Source of the DNA: Nocardia terpenica | GTDB lineage: Bacteria > Actinomycetota > Actinomycetes > Mycobacteriales > Mycobacteriaceae | NCBI RefSeq assembly: GCF_013186535.1 | Contig: NZ_JABMCZ010000002.1 | Coordinates: forward strand, 62,001-126,000 | Reading direction: 5' to 3' | Length of the DNA stretch: 64,000 bases | Shown here: positions 8,119 to 17,393 of the stretch, piece by piece | Numbering within the stretch: position 1 is the first letter of the stretch | Layout: every line of letters starts with the position of its first letter | The notes under the pieces: model-generated | What the model was told of the DNA's origin: nothing | Seen by the model: only the letters and a program-made list of their open reading frames with translations | Databases searched by the model: none | Translations under genes and position numbers: made by a program

Positions 8119-9348
8119 GTGCGCCGTGCCGCGAGATCATCGGGACTGGTCACCGCCGTCGCCGCGGTCGTCGCGCTGACCGCGTGCGGGACGACCGCGG
8201 GTCACGCCGTGCCGGGGCTGACGGTGCCGGATGTCGCCAAGCTGAAGGTCGGGCCGTACCAGTCCAAGCCGTTCGACTACAAGCCGAGGCTGAGCACCAA
8301 GGACGATGTGTTCGCCATCGAATCGCGGCGTCTGCTGGGCTATCTCACCTCTCCCGACGAAATCGACCCGGAGATGAATCATCTCGGCGGCACGCAGCTG
8401 TTGAGCCTGGGGGATTCCTCGTTCGTGCAGGACTACGGAATCGTCACCGTGGGGGTGCTTCCGCAGGCGTACAAGCCCGCGCTGGAGAAGAACAATCTCA
8501 TTGCCGGGGCCTACACCAGCCGCAACAACGACGACCTGCGCAACCGAAAGTTCATGTCGGCCTATCTGATGCGATTCCCGTCGGATGCCGCCGCGCGGAG
8601 CGCCGCGCAGGATCTGGAGGCGACTCCCGGTGCGATTCCGGACAATCGGCATCCCCTTCCCCTCAGCGGATTCGACAATGCCCATGCGTCCTCGCTCACC
8701 GACGCCAAGGGCTGGCTGTTCGTCGCGCGCGGCCCGTACGTGCTCCTGGTGATGCTGACCGTTCCGAAGCCGGATGCGAACGCCCTGACCACCGGTTTCC
8801 AGAAGTACCTGTCGATCGCGCTGCCCCGGCTGGACAGGAGCGACCCCACCGCGGAGGACGATATTCTCGATCTCCCGCAGAACCCGTCCGGCATCATGCG
8901 TCTGGCCCTGCCGCCGCAGAAACAGAGCGCGGATTCGATCATCGACCAGACCACCGTCGGCCCGTACGAGCCCGCCGGACAGCTTCAGCTCGAGCGCGAC
9001 GCGGGCGCGCTCCGGCCGATTTTCGCCCAGACCGGGGTCGATCTGGTCGGCAAGAACGACGGAACCGTCTACCGCACCCGCGATACCGAGGCGGCGTTCC
9101 GATTGCAGGCGGCGCTGACCACGCCGGGAAAGAACGACGAGGAATTCCCCAACCCGCCCGGAATCACCGACGCGCACTGCATCAAACTCGATGAGCGCGA
9201 GCCGGTTCGCAATTACAGCTATCTCTGCGCGGTGGTCTACGACCGCTATGTGGCGGTGGTGGGCACCGAGGGCCGTGCCGCGGGCATCTCGCCCTCGTTC
9301 TATCAGCGAGTGGCGGCGCAGTACGCCATGTTGGTCAACAACGGGTAG
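8119..9348 (+). CDS. Paralogous lipoprotein 1 of 5 (DUF7373-like)
   Basis: A 409-residue lipoprotein. GTG 8119 is preceded by AGGAGAGGGGG and gives a short signal with lipobox ALTAC (Cys23); an ATG at 8089 is less likely. The mature part begins with the family signature (LKVGPYQSKPFDYK, then ESRRLLGYLTSPDEIDP) and ends with a Cys-containing segment (AHCIKLDE, SYLCAVVYDRYVAVV) and QRVAAQYAML. All five copies share these blocks, including two C-terminal Cys that could pair. I believe the family is the one labelled DUF7373 in Nocardia and mycobacteria, but no search was made. It should be anchored to the outer leaflet of the membrane. Function unknown. The next copy starts 7 bp after its stop. 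Confidence 0.8.
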   Translation: MRRAARSSGLVTAVAAVVALTACGTTAGHAVPGLTVPDVAKLKVGPYQSKPFDYKPRLSTKDDVFAIESRRLLGYLTSPDEIDPEMNHLGGTQLLSLGDSSFVQDYGIVTVGVLPQAYKPALEKNNLIAGAYTSRNNDDLRNRKFMSAYLMRFPSDAAARSAAQDLEATPGAIPDNRHPLPLSGFDNAHASSLTDAKGWLFVARGPYVLLVMLTVPKPDANALTTGFQKYLSIALPRLDRSDPTAEDDILDLPQNPSGIMRLALPPQKQSADSIIDQTTVGPYEPAGQLQLERDAGALRPIFAQTGVDLVGKNDGTVYRTRDTEAAFRLQAALTTPGKNDEEFPNPPGITDAHCIKLDEREPVRNYSYLCAVVYDRYVAVVGTEGRAAGISPSFYQRVAAQYAMLVNNG

Positions 9349-9355
9349 GCAGCTC

Positions 9356-10531
9356 ATGACATCGTTCACCGCATCGAGCCGATGGCGGGTCTTCGCCGCC
9401 CTGCTGCTGATCACGACCGTCACGATGAGCGGCTGCGGCGATTCGCACACCGCGCCACCGGAACCGGCCGTCGATATCTCGAAACTGGATTCCGGAAACT
9501 ACCCCGCCACACCGCAGGACGTCGAGAAAGCCAAGACTCCGGAATCGAGCGCGGTGCAGGAGTCCATCCGCCTGGCCGACGTCGTGCCGTTGATGATGGA
9601 TATCGACAGCAGGATGATCTACAGCCCGGGCCTGTCGGAGGCGGGCACCGCCGCGTATCCGCCGCCGATTCTCGACAAGGACACCAAATTCTCGGATGTG
9701 GCCCCGGGACTCGTCGCGGGATGGTTCACCCGTGGTCGGCGGCGGTCGGATATGGAATTGGGGCTGGCGGCCGATATGACCGTCCTTCGCTTCGGCACGG
9801 CGGGGCAGGCGGCCGATGCCGCGCGCGCCATCGCCGACAACGAGCGCGGGCAATATCCGGGCAAGGCCACCGCGACCATTCCCGGATATCCTGCGGCGCA
9901 GGCGGATCTGAGCCAATACGACGCGCTGCGCACCTGGCTGGTCTCCGACACCTACGTCGTGTCGACCTATGTCTCCGATGCCCTGACCACCCCGCCGGAT
10001 CCAGCGCCGCTCATCGACTTCACGAAGAAGGTGCTGGACAGGCTGATCGACGGCCTGAAGACCTTCCGGCCGACACCGGCGGATCGGCTGACCACCCTCG
10101 CCGCGGACAAGGACGGCCTGCTGGGCCGCACGCTCCCGGCGGACAAGCCGTCGGCGACCACCGGCGTGTATTCCCCGCACGCGGCGCTGCACCGGCAGAT
10201 GCGGCCCGATCTGTCGAAGCGGGCCTTCGACGATGCCAAGGTCGATCTCGTGTCGAGCAATGCCGACACGGTGTATCGCACCGCCGATTCCGCCGCCGCG
10301 CACCGGCTTCGGGCCGCCTTCCTGGACGAGCTGTCCGTGGATTATCAGCCTATCGACGGCCCGCCCGGACTGCCGACCGCGAAATGCCTGAAGAACCGCG
10401 ATCCGGACGAGTCGGAGCTGCGCTGCTACCTGACCTACGACCGGTATGTCGCCGAAGTGATGGACACCCAGCCGCAAATTCTGTATCAGCAGACCGCCGC
10501 GCAGTACAAACTGCTCGCGGCCGGAAGATAA
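9356..10531 (+). CDS. Paralogous lipoprotein 2 of 5 (DUF7373-like)
   Basis: A 391-residue lipoprotein starting at ATG 9356, 7 bp after the preceding stop; the in-frame extension to 9191 overlaps the previous gene and is rejected. The lipobox is TMSGC (Cys27). Family blocks are LDSGNYPATP, ESIRLADVVPLMMDID, and at the C-terminus AKCLKNRD, LRCYLTYDRYVAEV and QQTAAQYKLL. The tight spacing supports one transcript with its neighbours. It is clearly a diverged copy of the other four and not a recent duplicate, because similarity is concentrated in the N- and C-terminal blocks. No enzyme motif is visible; a binding or structural role is more likely than catalysis. Confidence 0.8.
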   Translation: MTSFTASSRWRVFAALLLITTVTMSGCGDSHTAPPEPAVDISKLDSGNYPATPQDVEKAKTPESSAVQESIRLADVVPLMMDIDSRMIYSPGLSEAGTAAYPPPILDKDTKFSDVAPGLVAGWFTRGRRRSDMELGLAADMTVLRFGTAGQAADAARAIADNERGQYPGKATATIPGYPAAQADLSQYDALRTWLVSDTYVVSTYVSDALTTPPDPAPLIDFTKKVLDRLIDGLKTFRPTPADRLTTLAADKDGLLGRTLPADKPSATTGVYSPHAALHRQMRPDLSKRAFDDAKVDLVSSNADTVYRTADSAAAHRLRAAFLDELSVDYQPIDGPPGLPTAKCLKNRDPDESELRCYLTYDRYVAEVMDTQPQILYQQTAAQYKLLAAGR

Positions 10532-10540
10532 GGGGAGAAC

Positions 10541-11746
10541 GTGCCCGCGCCGAATCGATGCCTGCTCGCGCTGCTCACCGCCGGGCTGATCGCGGCCGCG
10601 GCGAGCGCGTGCGGATCGGATATTCCCGGCACGCCCGTGCGGCAGACGCCGGACCTGTCGCAGCTGGACGTCGGAAACTATCAGGTCAAGCCCCGCATCC
10701 TGGGACACGCCAAGAGCCTGAAACAGGCCCGGGTCCGGGAATCGCAGCGGCTTGCCGACTATGTCGCCCTGCCATCGGAGGCCGACCCCACCTATACCCA
10801 GGACGCGTTGTTCGCGCTGAAGCCGCACATCGTCCTGAACCGAAAGGCGCTGGGGGATCTCATCATCAACGACACCTTCGATGATGTGGCCAAGGATCTG
10901 GTGGCCGGATGGCAGAACGCCATGGGAACGGCCACAACAAATCCGGGCGACAAACAGCGGCTCATGAATCTCGCGGTCCTGGAATTCCCCGACGCCACCA
11001 CGGCCGCGACCGTCGGCCCCACCCTCGAACACGACGATTTCACCTACAATCCCGACAACCAGCCGGTGACCATCCCGAAATACCCGGACGTGAAATCCCA
11101 TTGGCGCCCGACCGTCTCCTCCATCGGCGCCTGGGCCGTCCACGACCGGTACGTCGTATTCACGAAGGTCACCGACGACACCTCCGCCCCCGACCTGCCC
11201 GCCCTGGTCTCCCAGGTCGAGCGCCTGCTCGACGTCCAATTCCCCCTGCTGGACAAGTTCGCCCCGACCCCCGCCGACGCCCTGGCGACCATCCCGCTGG
11301 ACCCCGACGACCTGCTCGGCCACACCCTGCCGACGAACCCGGAGGAACAGCTGCGCGCCGACCCCGACGCCGTCTACACCGGCCGCGGCGCGGCGGCCGG
11401 AATGCAGGGCACCAGCCTCGATTTCCTGAAAACCGGTGACCTCGACCGGATTTCCTTCGGCGACGGCGCGGTATTCCGCAGCCGGACCGCCGAGGGCGCC
11501 CGACGACTGTGGCAGGAGTGGAAACCCTCCACCCACCCCGAGCCGAACCGCAAGATGGTGTCCCCTCCGAAGGGCCTGGGGGACAACGCGGAATGCTTCG
11601 CCGCACTGACCAAGGACGGCCAATCGGTCGACATGAATCTCTGCATTTTCCAGGTGGACAGATATGTGGTCCAGACCGCGGGAAAGCAACTCCAGGATCT
11701 GCATCAGAAAACGGCGGCACAGTATCGGCTACTCGTGACGTGGTGA
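10541..11746 (+). CDS. Paralogous lipoprotein 3 of 5 (DUF7373-like)
   Basis: A 401-residue lipoprotein. GTG 10541 follows AAGGGGAGAAC and lies 9 bp after the previous stop. The lipobox is AASAC (Cys24). Family blocks are LDVGNYQVKP, ESQRLADYVALPSEADP, and at the end AECFAALT, NLCIFQVDRYVVQT and QKTAAQYRLL. A 97-bp gap separates it from the first kinase gene. Within that gap I see only the kinase ribosome binding site (AGGAGG), with no convincing promoter or terminator, so read-through into the kinase is plausible. Confidence 0.8.
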   Translation: MPAPNRCLLALLTAGLIAAAASACGSDIPGTPVRQTPDLSQLDVGNYQVKPRILGHAKSLKQARVRESQRLADYVALPSEADPTYTQDALFALKPHIVLNRKALGDLIINDTFDDVAKDLVAGWQNAMGTATTNPGDKQRLMNLAVLEFPDATTAATVGPTLEHDDFTYNPDNQPVTIPKYPDVKSHWRPTVSSIGAWAVHDRYVVFTKVTDDTSAPDLPALVSQVERLLDVQFPLLDKFAPTPADALATIPLDPDDLLGHTLPTNPEEQLRADPDAVYTGRGAAAGMQGTSLDFLKTGDLDRISFGDGAVFRSRTAEGARRLWQEWKPSTHPEPNRKMVSPPKGLGDNAECFAALTKDGQSVDMNLCIFQVDRYVVQTAGKQLQDLHQKTAAQYRLLVTW

Positions 11747-11843
11747 GGGCGTCGGGCGGGTAGAACCCCGACCACCGGCTTGCTAGGTTCTTCCCGACGG
11801 ACAGGGCCTGTTCGGGACGTCTGACAATCGCTAGGAGGATCGA

Positions 11844-13343
11844 ATGCCGTTGCGGCCGGGCTCGATCGTGGGCGGCTACCGGGTGCTACGGGTGCTCGGC
11901 AGCGGCGGCATGGGTACGGTCTACCTCGCGCAGAACCCGATCCTGCCGCGGCGGGACGCGCTCAAGGTGCTCAGCGCCGACCTGTCCACCGATCCCGAAT
12001 TCCGGGCCCGCTTCGAACGCGAGGCGAATCTGGCTGCCGGACTGGACCATCCGAACATCGTCACGGTGTACAGCCGGGGCGAGGAGAACGGCCAGCTGTG
12101 GATCGCCATGCAGTACGTCGAGGGCACCGACGCCGCCGAGGAGACCAAGAAGGGGCCGTCGGTCATGACGCCGCAGCGGGCGCTGCGCATCGTGTCCGAG
12201 GTGGGTAAGGGCCTGGACCACGCGCACCGGCGCGGCCTGCTGCACCGCGACGTCAAGCCCGCCAACTTCCTGCTGTCCACCGTCGACGCCGACGAGGAAC
12301 GGGTGCTGCTCACCGATTTCGGCGTCGCGAAGTCGGCCGAGGACGGCCAGGACCTGACCACCACCGGACAGTTCATGGCGACGGTCGCCTACGCGGCTCC
12401 CGAGCAGCTGACCGGCGACCGGCTCGACCACCGCGCCGACGTCTACAGCCTCGGCTGCGCCTTCTACCGCCTGCTGACGGGCCAGAACCCTTATCCCGCA
12501 ACGGCTCCGGCCGTGGTGATGATGGGCCACCTGAACGAGCCCCCGCCGCGGATCAGCGCCGTCCGCCCGGACCTGCCACCCGGACTGGACGGCGTCATGG
12601 CGCGGGTCATGGCCAAACATCCGGCCAACCGCTACAACAGCTGCCGCGAATTCGTGCAGGACGCCGAGGCCGCGATGTTCGGCCCCCGCCAGCAGTACGC
12701 CGCCCCGCAGTCCACCGACCCGCGGGTCCGCATCCAGGGCTTCAACCCCCGCGCGGACACCGACGCCCGCCTCATCGACACGCTGCGCAACGGCCCCTCC
12801 GGCCCGTCCCGGCTGCGAAAGACGGTGCTGTGGGGAGCGATCGCGCTCGTCGCGATCCTCGCCGCCGCGGCGGGCACCTTCTACCTGACCAAGGGCTCCA
12901 CCGGCACCCCCGGTGCCGACCGAATGGCCCAGGTCCGCAGCAAGTATCCCCAGTTCGACGGCAAAACGGTCACCGCCTTCAACTTCGGCGACGGCACCAT
13001 GTCCGCCTACCTCACCCCCAGCGACCAAGCAAAATTCCTGCAAGACTTGGGTTTCCGCTACAGCACCAACTACAAGGCCGTCGGCGACGAGAAATCCCCC
13101 CGCCCCCTCTCCCCCACCAACTACGACCTCAAAACCGACTCCGACGTAGCCATCGTCCTCCGCACCGACAGCCAGGCAGGCAACGGCGGAATGCGCGGCC
13201 TCCCCTCCAGTTTCAACGGCTTCCCGACAATCGTCGTCATCGACGACCCCTCGACGATCCAGGCGTTCCAGGTGTGGACGGACCAGTCCGGGGGGACACT
13301 GATCGACAAGATGGTGCCGGTGGTCGGGAAGATCGTGAAGTAA
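11844..13343 (+). CDS. Transmembrane Ser/Thr protein kinase A (PknB-like)
   Basis: A 499-residue Hanks-type kinase. The catalytic domain (about 10-275) is complete: glycine loop G19-S-G-G-M-G24, Lys41 in DALKVL, HRDVKPAN with D136, DFG at 158-160 and APE at 185-187. A juxtamembrane region and one helix (about 328-348) lead to an extracytoplasmic domain of about 150 residues that is not PASTA. That domain shares blocks with kinase B: RPLSPTNYDL near RPLDGGALYS, RTDSQAGNGG near RSDSRAGGGG, IVVIDDPSTIQAF near IVVDDPATVAAI, and TLIDKMVPVV near TLLDKLVPLL. ATG 11844 follows CTAGGAGGATCG. The next lipoprotein starts 5 bp after the stop, so the two are surely co-translated. The ectodomain may sense the neighbouring lipoproteins (inference). 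Confidence 0.92.
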   Translation: MPLRPGSIVGGYRVLRVLGSGGMGTVYLAQNPILPRRDALKVLSADLSTDPEFRARFEREANLAAGLDHPNIVTVYSRGEENGQLWIAMQYVEGTDAAEETKKGPSVMTPQRALRIVSEVGKGLDHAHRRGLLHRDVKPANFLLSTVDADEERVLLTDFGVAKSAEDGQDLTTTGQFMATVAYAAPEQLTGDRLDHRADVYSLGCAFYRLLTGQNPYPATAPAVVMMGHLNEPPPRISAVRPDLPPGLDGVMARVMAKHPANRYNSCREFVQDAEAAMFGPRQQYAAPQSTDPRVRIQGFNPRADTDARLIDTLRNGPSGPSRLRKTVLWGAIALVAILAAAAGTFYLTKGSTGTPGADRMAQVRSKYPQFDGKTVTAFNFGDGTMSAYLTPSDQAKFLQDLGFRYSTNYKAVGDEKSPRPLSPTNYDLKTDSDVAIVLRTDSQAGNGGMRGLPSSFNGFPTIVVIDDPSTIQAFQVWTDQSGGTLIDKMVPVVGKIVK

Positions 13344-13348
13344 GGGTG

Positions 13349-14572
13349 ATGAACAGATTGGGGCGGGGGCTGCTCATCTTCGCGTGCACCTCGGTCATCG
13401 CGGTCACCGCGTCGTGCGGGGCTGATCGTCCGGTCGAGAAGCCCGCCGATCCGGTCGTGGACCTGAGCCGATTGGATGTCGGGAACAATCCGACGACGCC
13501 GCACCGGTACGGTAAGCCGGAGAACATGGAGATGGCCAAGCTGGTCGAATCCATGCGATTGGGCGACAGCCTGCCGCTGCCGGTGGAAATAGATCCGGCG
13601 GTGAAATATCCGCCGATTCCGCTGTCGCGAACGGCGCACAGTTTCATCGAAATCGACACGGTGGCGATGAAGACCCGCACGAACGCTCGCCTCGATCTGC
13701 TCAACGACCAGATCAAGGGCTTGGTCTGCGGGTTCGCCACCATGGGGAGCTCCGATCCCACACCGAACCTGGCCTTCACTCTCGACAACGTCGTCATGCT
13801 GTACGACACCGCGCAGAACGCGGCCGCTGCCGCCGATACGCTCGCCGGGGCCGACTTCGCCAGCAGGCCCGACAACGCTCCCGTCGCCATCGGGGAATAT
13901 CCCACGGCCCGCGCACACGCCGCCCCAGGGGAACCGGGAATCATCCGATCGTGGTTTGCGACGGGCCGGTATGTGATATTCACCTTCGTCCAGGACAACG
14001 TGATGAAGATCCTGAATTCCACCGATATGCCGAGGCTGGTGTCACGGGTGACGGAGAGCATCGGAAAGATATCCGACAGCCTGCAGAAATTTTCCCCTGC
14101 GCAGCCCGACCGGCTGATGGACGCCGATGTCGATCCGGACGGAATGCTGGCACGAGCATTACCGACCGCGAACACCGATACCTCGCAGCCGGGAGTGCCC
14201 GGATATTTTACGCGTCGCGGCGGGTTACAGATTTCCCCCGCGCCGCGGAAGGACGCCGAATTGTTCGAGCGGACGGGCGTCGATCGGGTTTCCTGGAGGG
14301 GAGGCTTCGTCTATCGAGCTCGTGACATCGTCGGCGCGCAGACGATCGCTCGCGAGAAGGGGGAACCCACCAGGGAGTTCGGCCGACTCGAGCCTCCCCG
14401 GGACCTGCCTTTCGCACTGTGCCGTGAGTACCGTGTTCCGCCTGCGGTGAAGAACAGATTCTATTGCTCGGTCTCGTACGACCGCTACGCCGCCTGGGTT
14501 TCGTCGAATCAGCTGAACGACGTGTATCAGCGAATATCCGCGCAATACGCACTGCTGGCGAACAGCCACTAG
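13349..14572 (+). CDS. Paralogous lipoprotein 4 of 5 (DUF7373-like)
   Basis: A 407-residue lipoprotein. ATG 13349 lies 5 bp after the stop of kinase A, with a weak AAGGG ribosome binding site overlapping that stop. The lipobox is TASC (Cys23). Family blocks are LDVGNNPTTP, ESMRLGDSLPLPVEIDP, and at the end ALCREYRV, FYCSVSYDRYAAWV and QRISAQYALLANS. It is closest in these blocks to copy 5, whose C-terminus is also QYALLANS. The open frame upstream of 13349 overlaps the kinase and is a shadow. Function unknown. Confidence 0.8.
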   Translation: MNRLGRGLLIFACTSVIAVTASCGADRPVEKPADPVVDLSRLDVGNNPTTPHRYGKPENMEMAKLVESMRLGDSLPLPVEIDPAVKYPPIPLSRTAHSFIEIDTVAMKTRTNARLDLLNDQIKGLVCGFATMGSSDPTPNLAFTLDNVVMLYDTAQNAAAAADTLAGADFASRPDNAPVAIGEYPTARAHAAPGEPGIIRSWFATGRYVIFTFVQDNVMKILNSTDMPRLVSRVTESIGKISDSLQKFSPAQPDRLMDADVDPDGMLARALPTANTDTSQPGVPGYFTRRGGLQISPAPRKDAELFERTGVDRVSWRGGFVYRARDIVGAQTIAREKGEPTREFGRLEPPRDLPFALCREYRVPPAVKNRFYCSVSYDRYAAWVSSNQLNDVYQRISAQYALLANSH

Positions 14573-14599
14573 CGCGGCTTCCGGCGAACAGGACGATAG

Positions 14600-15832
14600 A
14601 TGCATCGAACGACACGACTTCGGACAGTGCACGGCACCGCCGCAATCCTGGTTCTCACGGCCACGCTGAGCGGCTGCGACTCGGCGATCCCCGGCGGCGC
14701 GATCGCAGGAGAAATCGATGTGCGAAAGCTCGATGTGGGGACGTATCCGACCGAACCGCTCGACCTCCGCTACACCTACAACCCGACCCTGTCGACCGGG
14801 CAATCGCTCGCGACCATGCGATTGGCGGATCGGGTCGTCACCGGGCAGGAAATCGACCCGCGTTTCACCTGGGGGAAGGGTGCCATTCCCGTATCGGGCG
14901 ACACCAGTGCCTCGCAACTCGTCCAGGGCGCCAATGGACCGGTCCTGAAGGAGATCGCCAAGCCGGACGGCATGATGTACGGCGTCGCCGTCTCCACCAG
15001 TGACATGAAACCCGGTGAGTACGGGCGGCTTCCACCGAACGCGGCAACGGCCACCGTGGTCGTGATGCAGTTCCCGAACGACACGGCCGCCGACCGGGCC
15101 GCGGGCGAGATCGAGGCGGCAGATCTCGCCGCCGCACCGGGCCAGAACCACCTGGACCTTCCCGATGACCCCCGAGCGCACGCCCACTGGAACCCGAATG
15201 ATTCCATTGCCGTATCCACCTTGGCGCGGGGGAGCTATGTCGTGACCCTCATTCTCGGAAATATCCGCGATTCGGGCGGACCCGCCGCCGTTCTCCACAA
15301 GACCTATGCCGCTCAAATTCCCCTTCTCGACGCTCTTCGCCCGCTGAGCACCGAAGAGATTCTGCGCCTACCGTACGATTCCGACGGCTTACTCGATCGC
15401 ACCCTGAATACCGACGCCTGGGGCGATCCGTCCTTCGAAAATCAGGCGACGATGGCCTTGCGAGGATTCCTCCATCGGGTCGATGATCAGGATCGATACC
15501 GAAAGATACTCACCGAGGCAGGGATGGACCGGGCCGCGCTCACTCAGGACGCTTCGTACCATACATCCATGGTGATTCGCACTCGGGACGAGCAAGCGGC
15601 CCGGGCATTGACAGCCCGAATAGTGCAGGCGCAGGATTCCGTTCCCGCGGATCCACCGATAGGACCGCCCTATTCCGCATGTGCCGAGAACAAGAATGCC
15701 GATTTCACGCACAAGCGATTCCGCTGCGCGGTCGGCTATCGGCGGTATGTCGCGACGGTGGACGGTGACCAGTTGCGCGATACACAGCAACGTGCGGACG
15801 CCCAATACGCCCTGCTCGCCAACTCGCTGTAG
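14600..15832 (+). CDS. Paralogous lipoprotein 5 of 5 (DUF7373-like)
   Basis: A 410-residue lipoprotein from ATG 14600, 27 bp after copy 4. The lipobox is TLSGC (Cys26). Family blocks are LDVGTYPTEP, ATMRLADRVVTGQEIDP, and at the end SACAENKN, FRCAVGYRRYVATV and QRADAQYALLANS. The kinase B gene starts 20 bp after its stop. Together with copy 4 and kinase B it makes a second lipoprotein-kinase module, parallel to copies 1-3 with kinase A. Confidence 0.8.
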   Translation: MHRTTRLRTVHGTAAILVLTATLSGCDSAIPGGAIAGEIDVRKLDVGTYPTEPLDLRYTYNPTLSTGQSLATMRLADRVVTGQEIDPRFTWGKGAIPVSGDTSASQLVQGANGPVLKEIAKPDGMMYGVAVSTSDMKPGEYGRLPPNAATATVVVMQFPNDTAADRAAGEIEAADLAAAPGQNHLDLPDDPRAHAHWNPNDSIAVSTLARGSYVVTLILGNIRDSGGPAAVLHKTYAAQIPLLDALRPLSTEEILRLPYDSDGLLDRTLNTDAWGDPSFENQATMALRGFLHRVDDQDRYRKILTEAGMDRAALTQDASYHTSMVIRTRDEQAARALTARIVQAQDSVPADPPIGPPYSACAENKNADFTHKRFRCAVGYRRYVATVDGDQLRDTQQRADAQYALLANSL

Positions 15833-15852
15833 CTTACGAGGAGACCACGGAT

Positions 15853-17331
15853 ATGGCTTTGAGCCCCGGCACCATCGTCGGCGGATATCGAATCGTGCGA
15901 GTGCTCGGTGCGGGCGGGATGGGCACCGTCTATCTCGCCAAACATCCGAGCCTGCCTCGCATGGACGCCCTGAAGGTGCTCAGCCCGGAATTGTCGCGCG
16001 ATCGAGAGTTCCGCGGCCGTTTCGAACGGGAAGCCAATCTGGCGGCCGGTCTCGATCATCCCAATATCGTCGCCGTCCACAACCGCGGCGAGGAACACGG
16101 CCAGCTCTGGATCGCGATGCAGTATGTCGACGGCACCGACGCGGCCGCGGAGGTCGCCCGCTCCCCGCATTCGATGACACCGTCCAGGGCGCTGCGCATC
16201 ATCACCGAGGTCGGGAAGGGGCTCGACCACGCTCATCGCAAGGGATTACTCCACCGGGACATCAAACCGGCGAATTTTCTGCTGTCCAGCGGGCAGGGGG
16301 AGGATCAGCGCGTCCTACTGACCGACTTCGGGGTCGCGAAATCGACCGACGATTCCACCGAGCTGACCCAAACCGGCAGCTTCCTCGCGACCATCGCCTA
16401 TGCCTCACCCGAACAGCTCGCCGGTTATCCGCTGGACCATCGATCCGACATCTACAGCCTGGCGTGCTCGTTCTACAAGCTCCTCACCGGGCAGAACCCG
16501 TACCCGACCACACAGCCGGCGATGGTGGTGATGGGTCATCTCCACGAACCGCCGCCGCGACCGGCCGCGACGCGACCGGACCTCCCGCCCGCTCTCGACC
16601 ATGTATTCGCGCGGGCCATGGCCAAGAAACCCGCCGATCGGTTCGACTCCTGCCGCGAATTCACCGACGCCGCAGCGGCGGCATTCACCTCGGGAGACAT
16701 TCCGCCCGGTCCGCGCCGGACCGGCCCGAAACGCGCGGCGCTCGCCGTCGGAGCACTCGCGGTGGTCGGCGCGGTCACGGCGGGTGGGCTGCTGTGGGCC
16801 GACCGGAATACGAGCACGACGCATTCGGGCGCCCCGAATACATCCGAGACGACGGCCGCGCTGCCGAAAAAAGCCACCTCGGTCGCCCAGGCGAGACAGG
16901 AGCATCCCGCCTTCGCCGGAAAGTCACTCGTCCTGGCCGATGTCAGCAATGGGGACTCGCCGGTGTCGCCGAATGTCTCGATCTATCTGAAACCCGGGCC
17001 TCAGACCGATTTCCTCGAAAACCTCGGATTCGTTTACGACCCGACCGAGACCCGGCAGGGCCAGGAGATTTCACCGCGACCGCTGGACGGTGGCGCACTG
17101 TATTCGACATTCACAAATATCAGTGACAGCTACATCCTCGTGACCCGGAGCGATTCCAGGGCGGGCGGCGGCGGACAGCTGGGATTGCCGGCGCAGATCA
17201 CCTCCGCGCATGCCACCGTCATCGTGGTGGACGACCCCGCCACGGTGGCCGCCATCAGAAATTGGACAGAAACATCCGGCGAAACGCTGCTTGACAAGCT
17301 GGTTCCGCTGCTGGCCACATTTGTGAAATAG
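15853..17331 (+). CDS. Transmembrane Ser/Thr protein kinase B (PknB-like)
   Basis: A 492-residue paralogue of kinase A. It keeps every catalytic element at the same positions: G19-A-G-G-M-G24, Lys41, HRDIKPAN with D136, DFG 158-160 and SPE at 185-187. One membrane helix lies at about 294-316, so the juxtamembrane linker is about 30 residues shorter than in kinase A. The extracytoplasmic domain (about 317-492) is related to that of kinase A mainly in its last 80 residues. ATG 15853 follows ACGAGGAGACC. It is the last gene of the rightward unit; a strong inverted repeat lies 11 bp after the stop. Likely substrates are unknown, but FHA proteins at 0-3.3 kb and the T7SS machine are near. Confidence 0.92.
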   Translation: MALSPGTIVGGYRIVRVLGAGGMGTVYLAKHPSLPRMDALKVLSPELSRDREFRGRFEREANLAAGLDHPNIVAVHNRGEEHGQLWIAMQYVDGTDAAAEVARSPHSMTPSRALRIITEVGKGLDHAHRKGLLHRDIKPANFLLSSGQGEDQRVLLTDFGVAKSTDDSTELTQTGSFLATIAYASPEQLAGYPLDHRSDIYSLACSFYKLLTGQNPYPTTQPAMVVMGHLHEPPPRPAATRPDLPPALDHVFARAMAKKPADRFDSCREFTDAAAAAFTSGDIPPGPRRTGPKRAALAVGALAVVGAVTAGGLLWADRNTSTTHSGAPNTSETTAALPKKATSVAQARQEHPAFAGKSLVLADVSNGDSPVSPNVSIYLKPGPQTDFLENLGFVYDPTETRQGQEISPRPLDGGALYSTFTNISDSYILVTRSDSRAGGGGQLGLPAQITSAHATVIVVDDPATVAAIRNWTETSGETLLDKLVPLLATFVK

Positions 17332-17342
17332 GAAAGAGCGAA

Positions 17343-17387
17343 GATGGCTGCGGGCTCCCGATCGACTACTCGAGACCCGCAGCCATC
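17343..17387. terminator. Bidirectional terminator between kinase B and the WXG100 genes
   Basis: A perfect 12-bp stem, GATGGCTGCGGG (17343-17354) with CCCGCAGCCATC (17376-17387). The stem can extend by CTC/GAG with one bulged base. It sits in the 62-bp gap between two convergent genes and can serve both strands. No T-tract is present, as is common in high-GC actinobacteria. Confidence 0.75.
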
Positions 17388-17393
17388 GGACCA

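Noticed and set aside
9335..11704. A 789-codon frame antisense to lipoproteins 2 and 3
   Set aside because: Arg/Gly/Val-rich translation without domains, opposite two genes with clear signal peptides and family blocks.
11747..11843. Possible promoter or terminator before kinase A
   Set aside because: The only clear signal is the AGGAGG ribosome binding site; hexamers there are weak and no stem is convincing.
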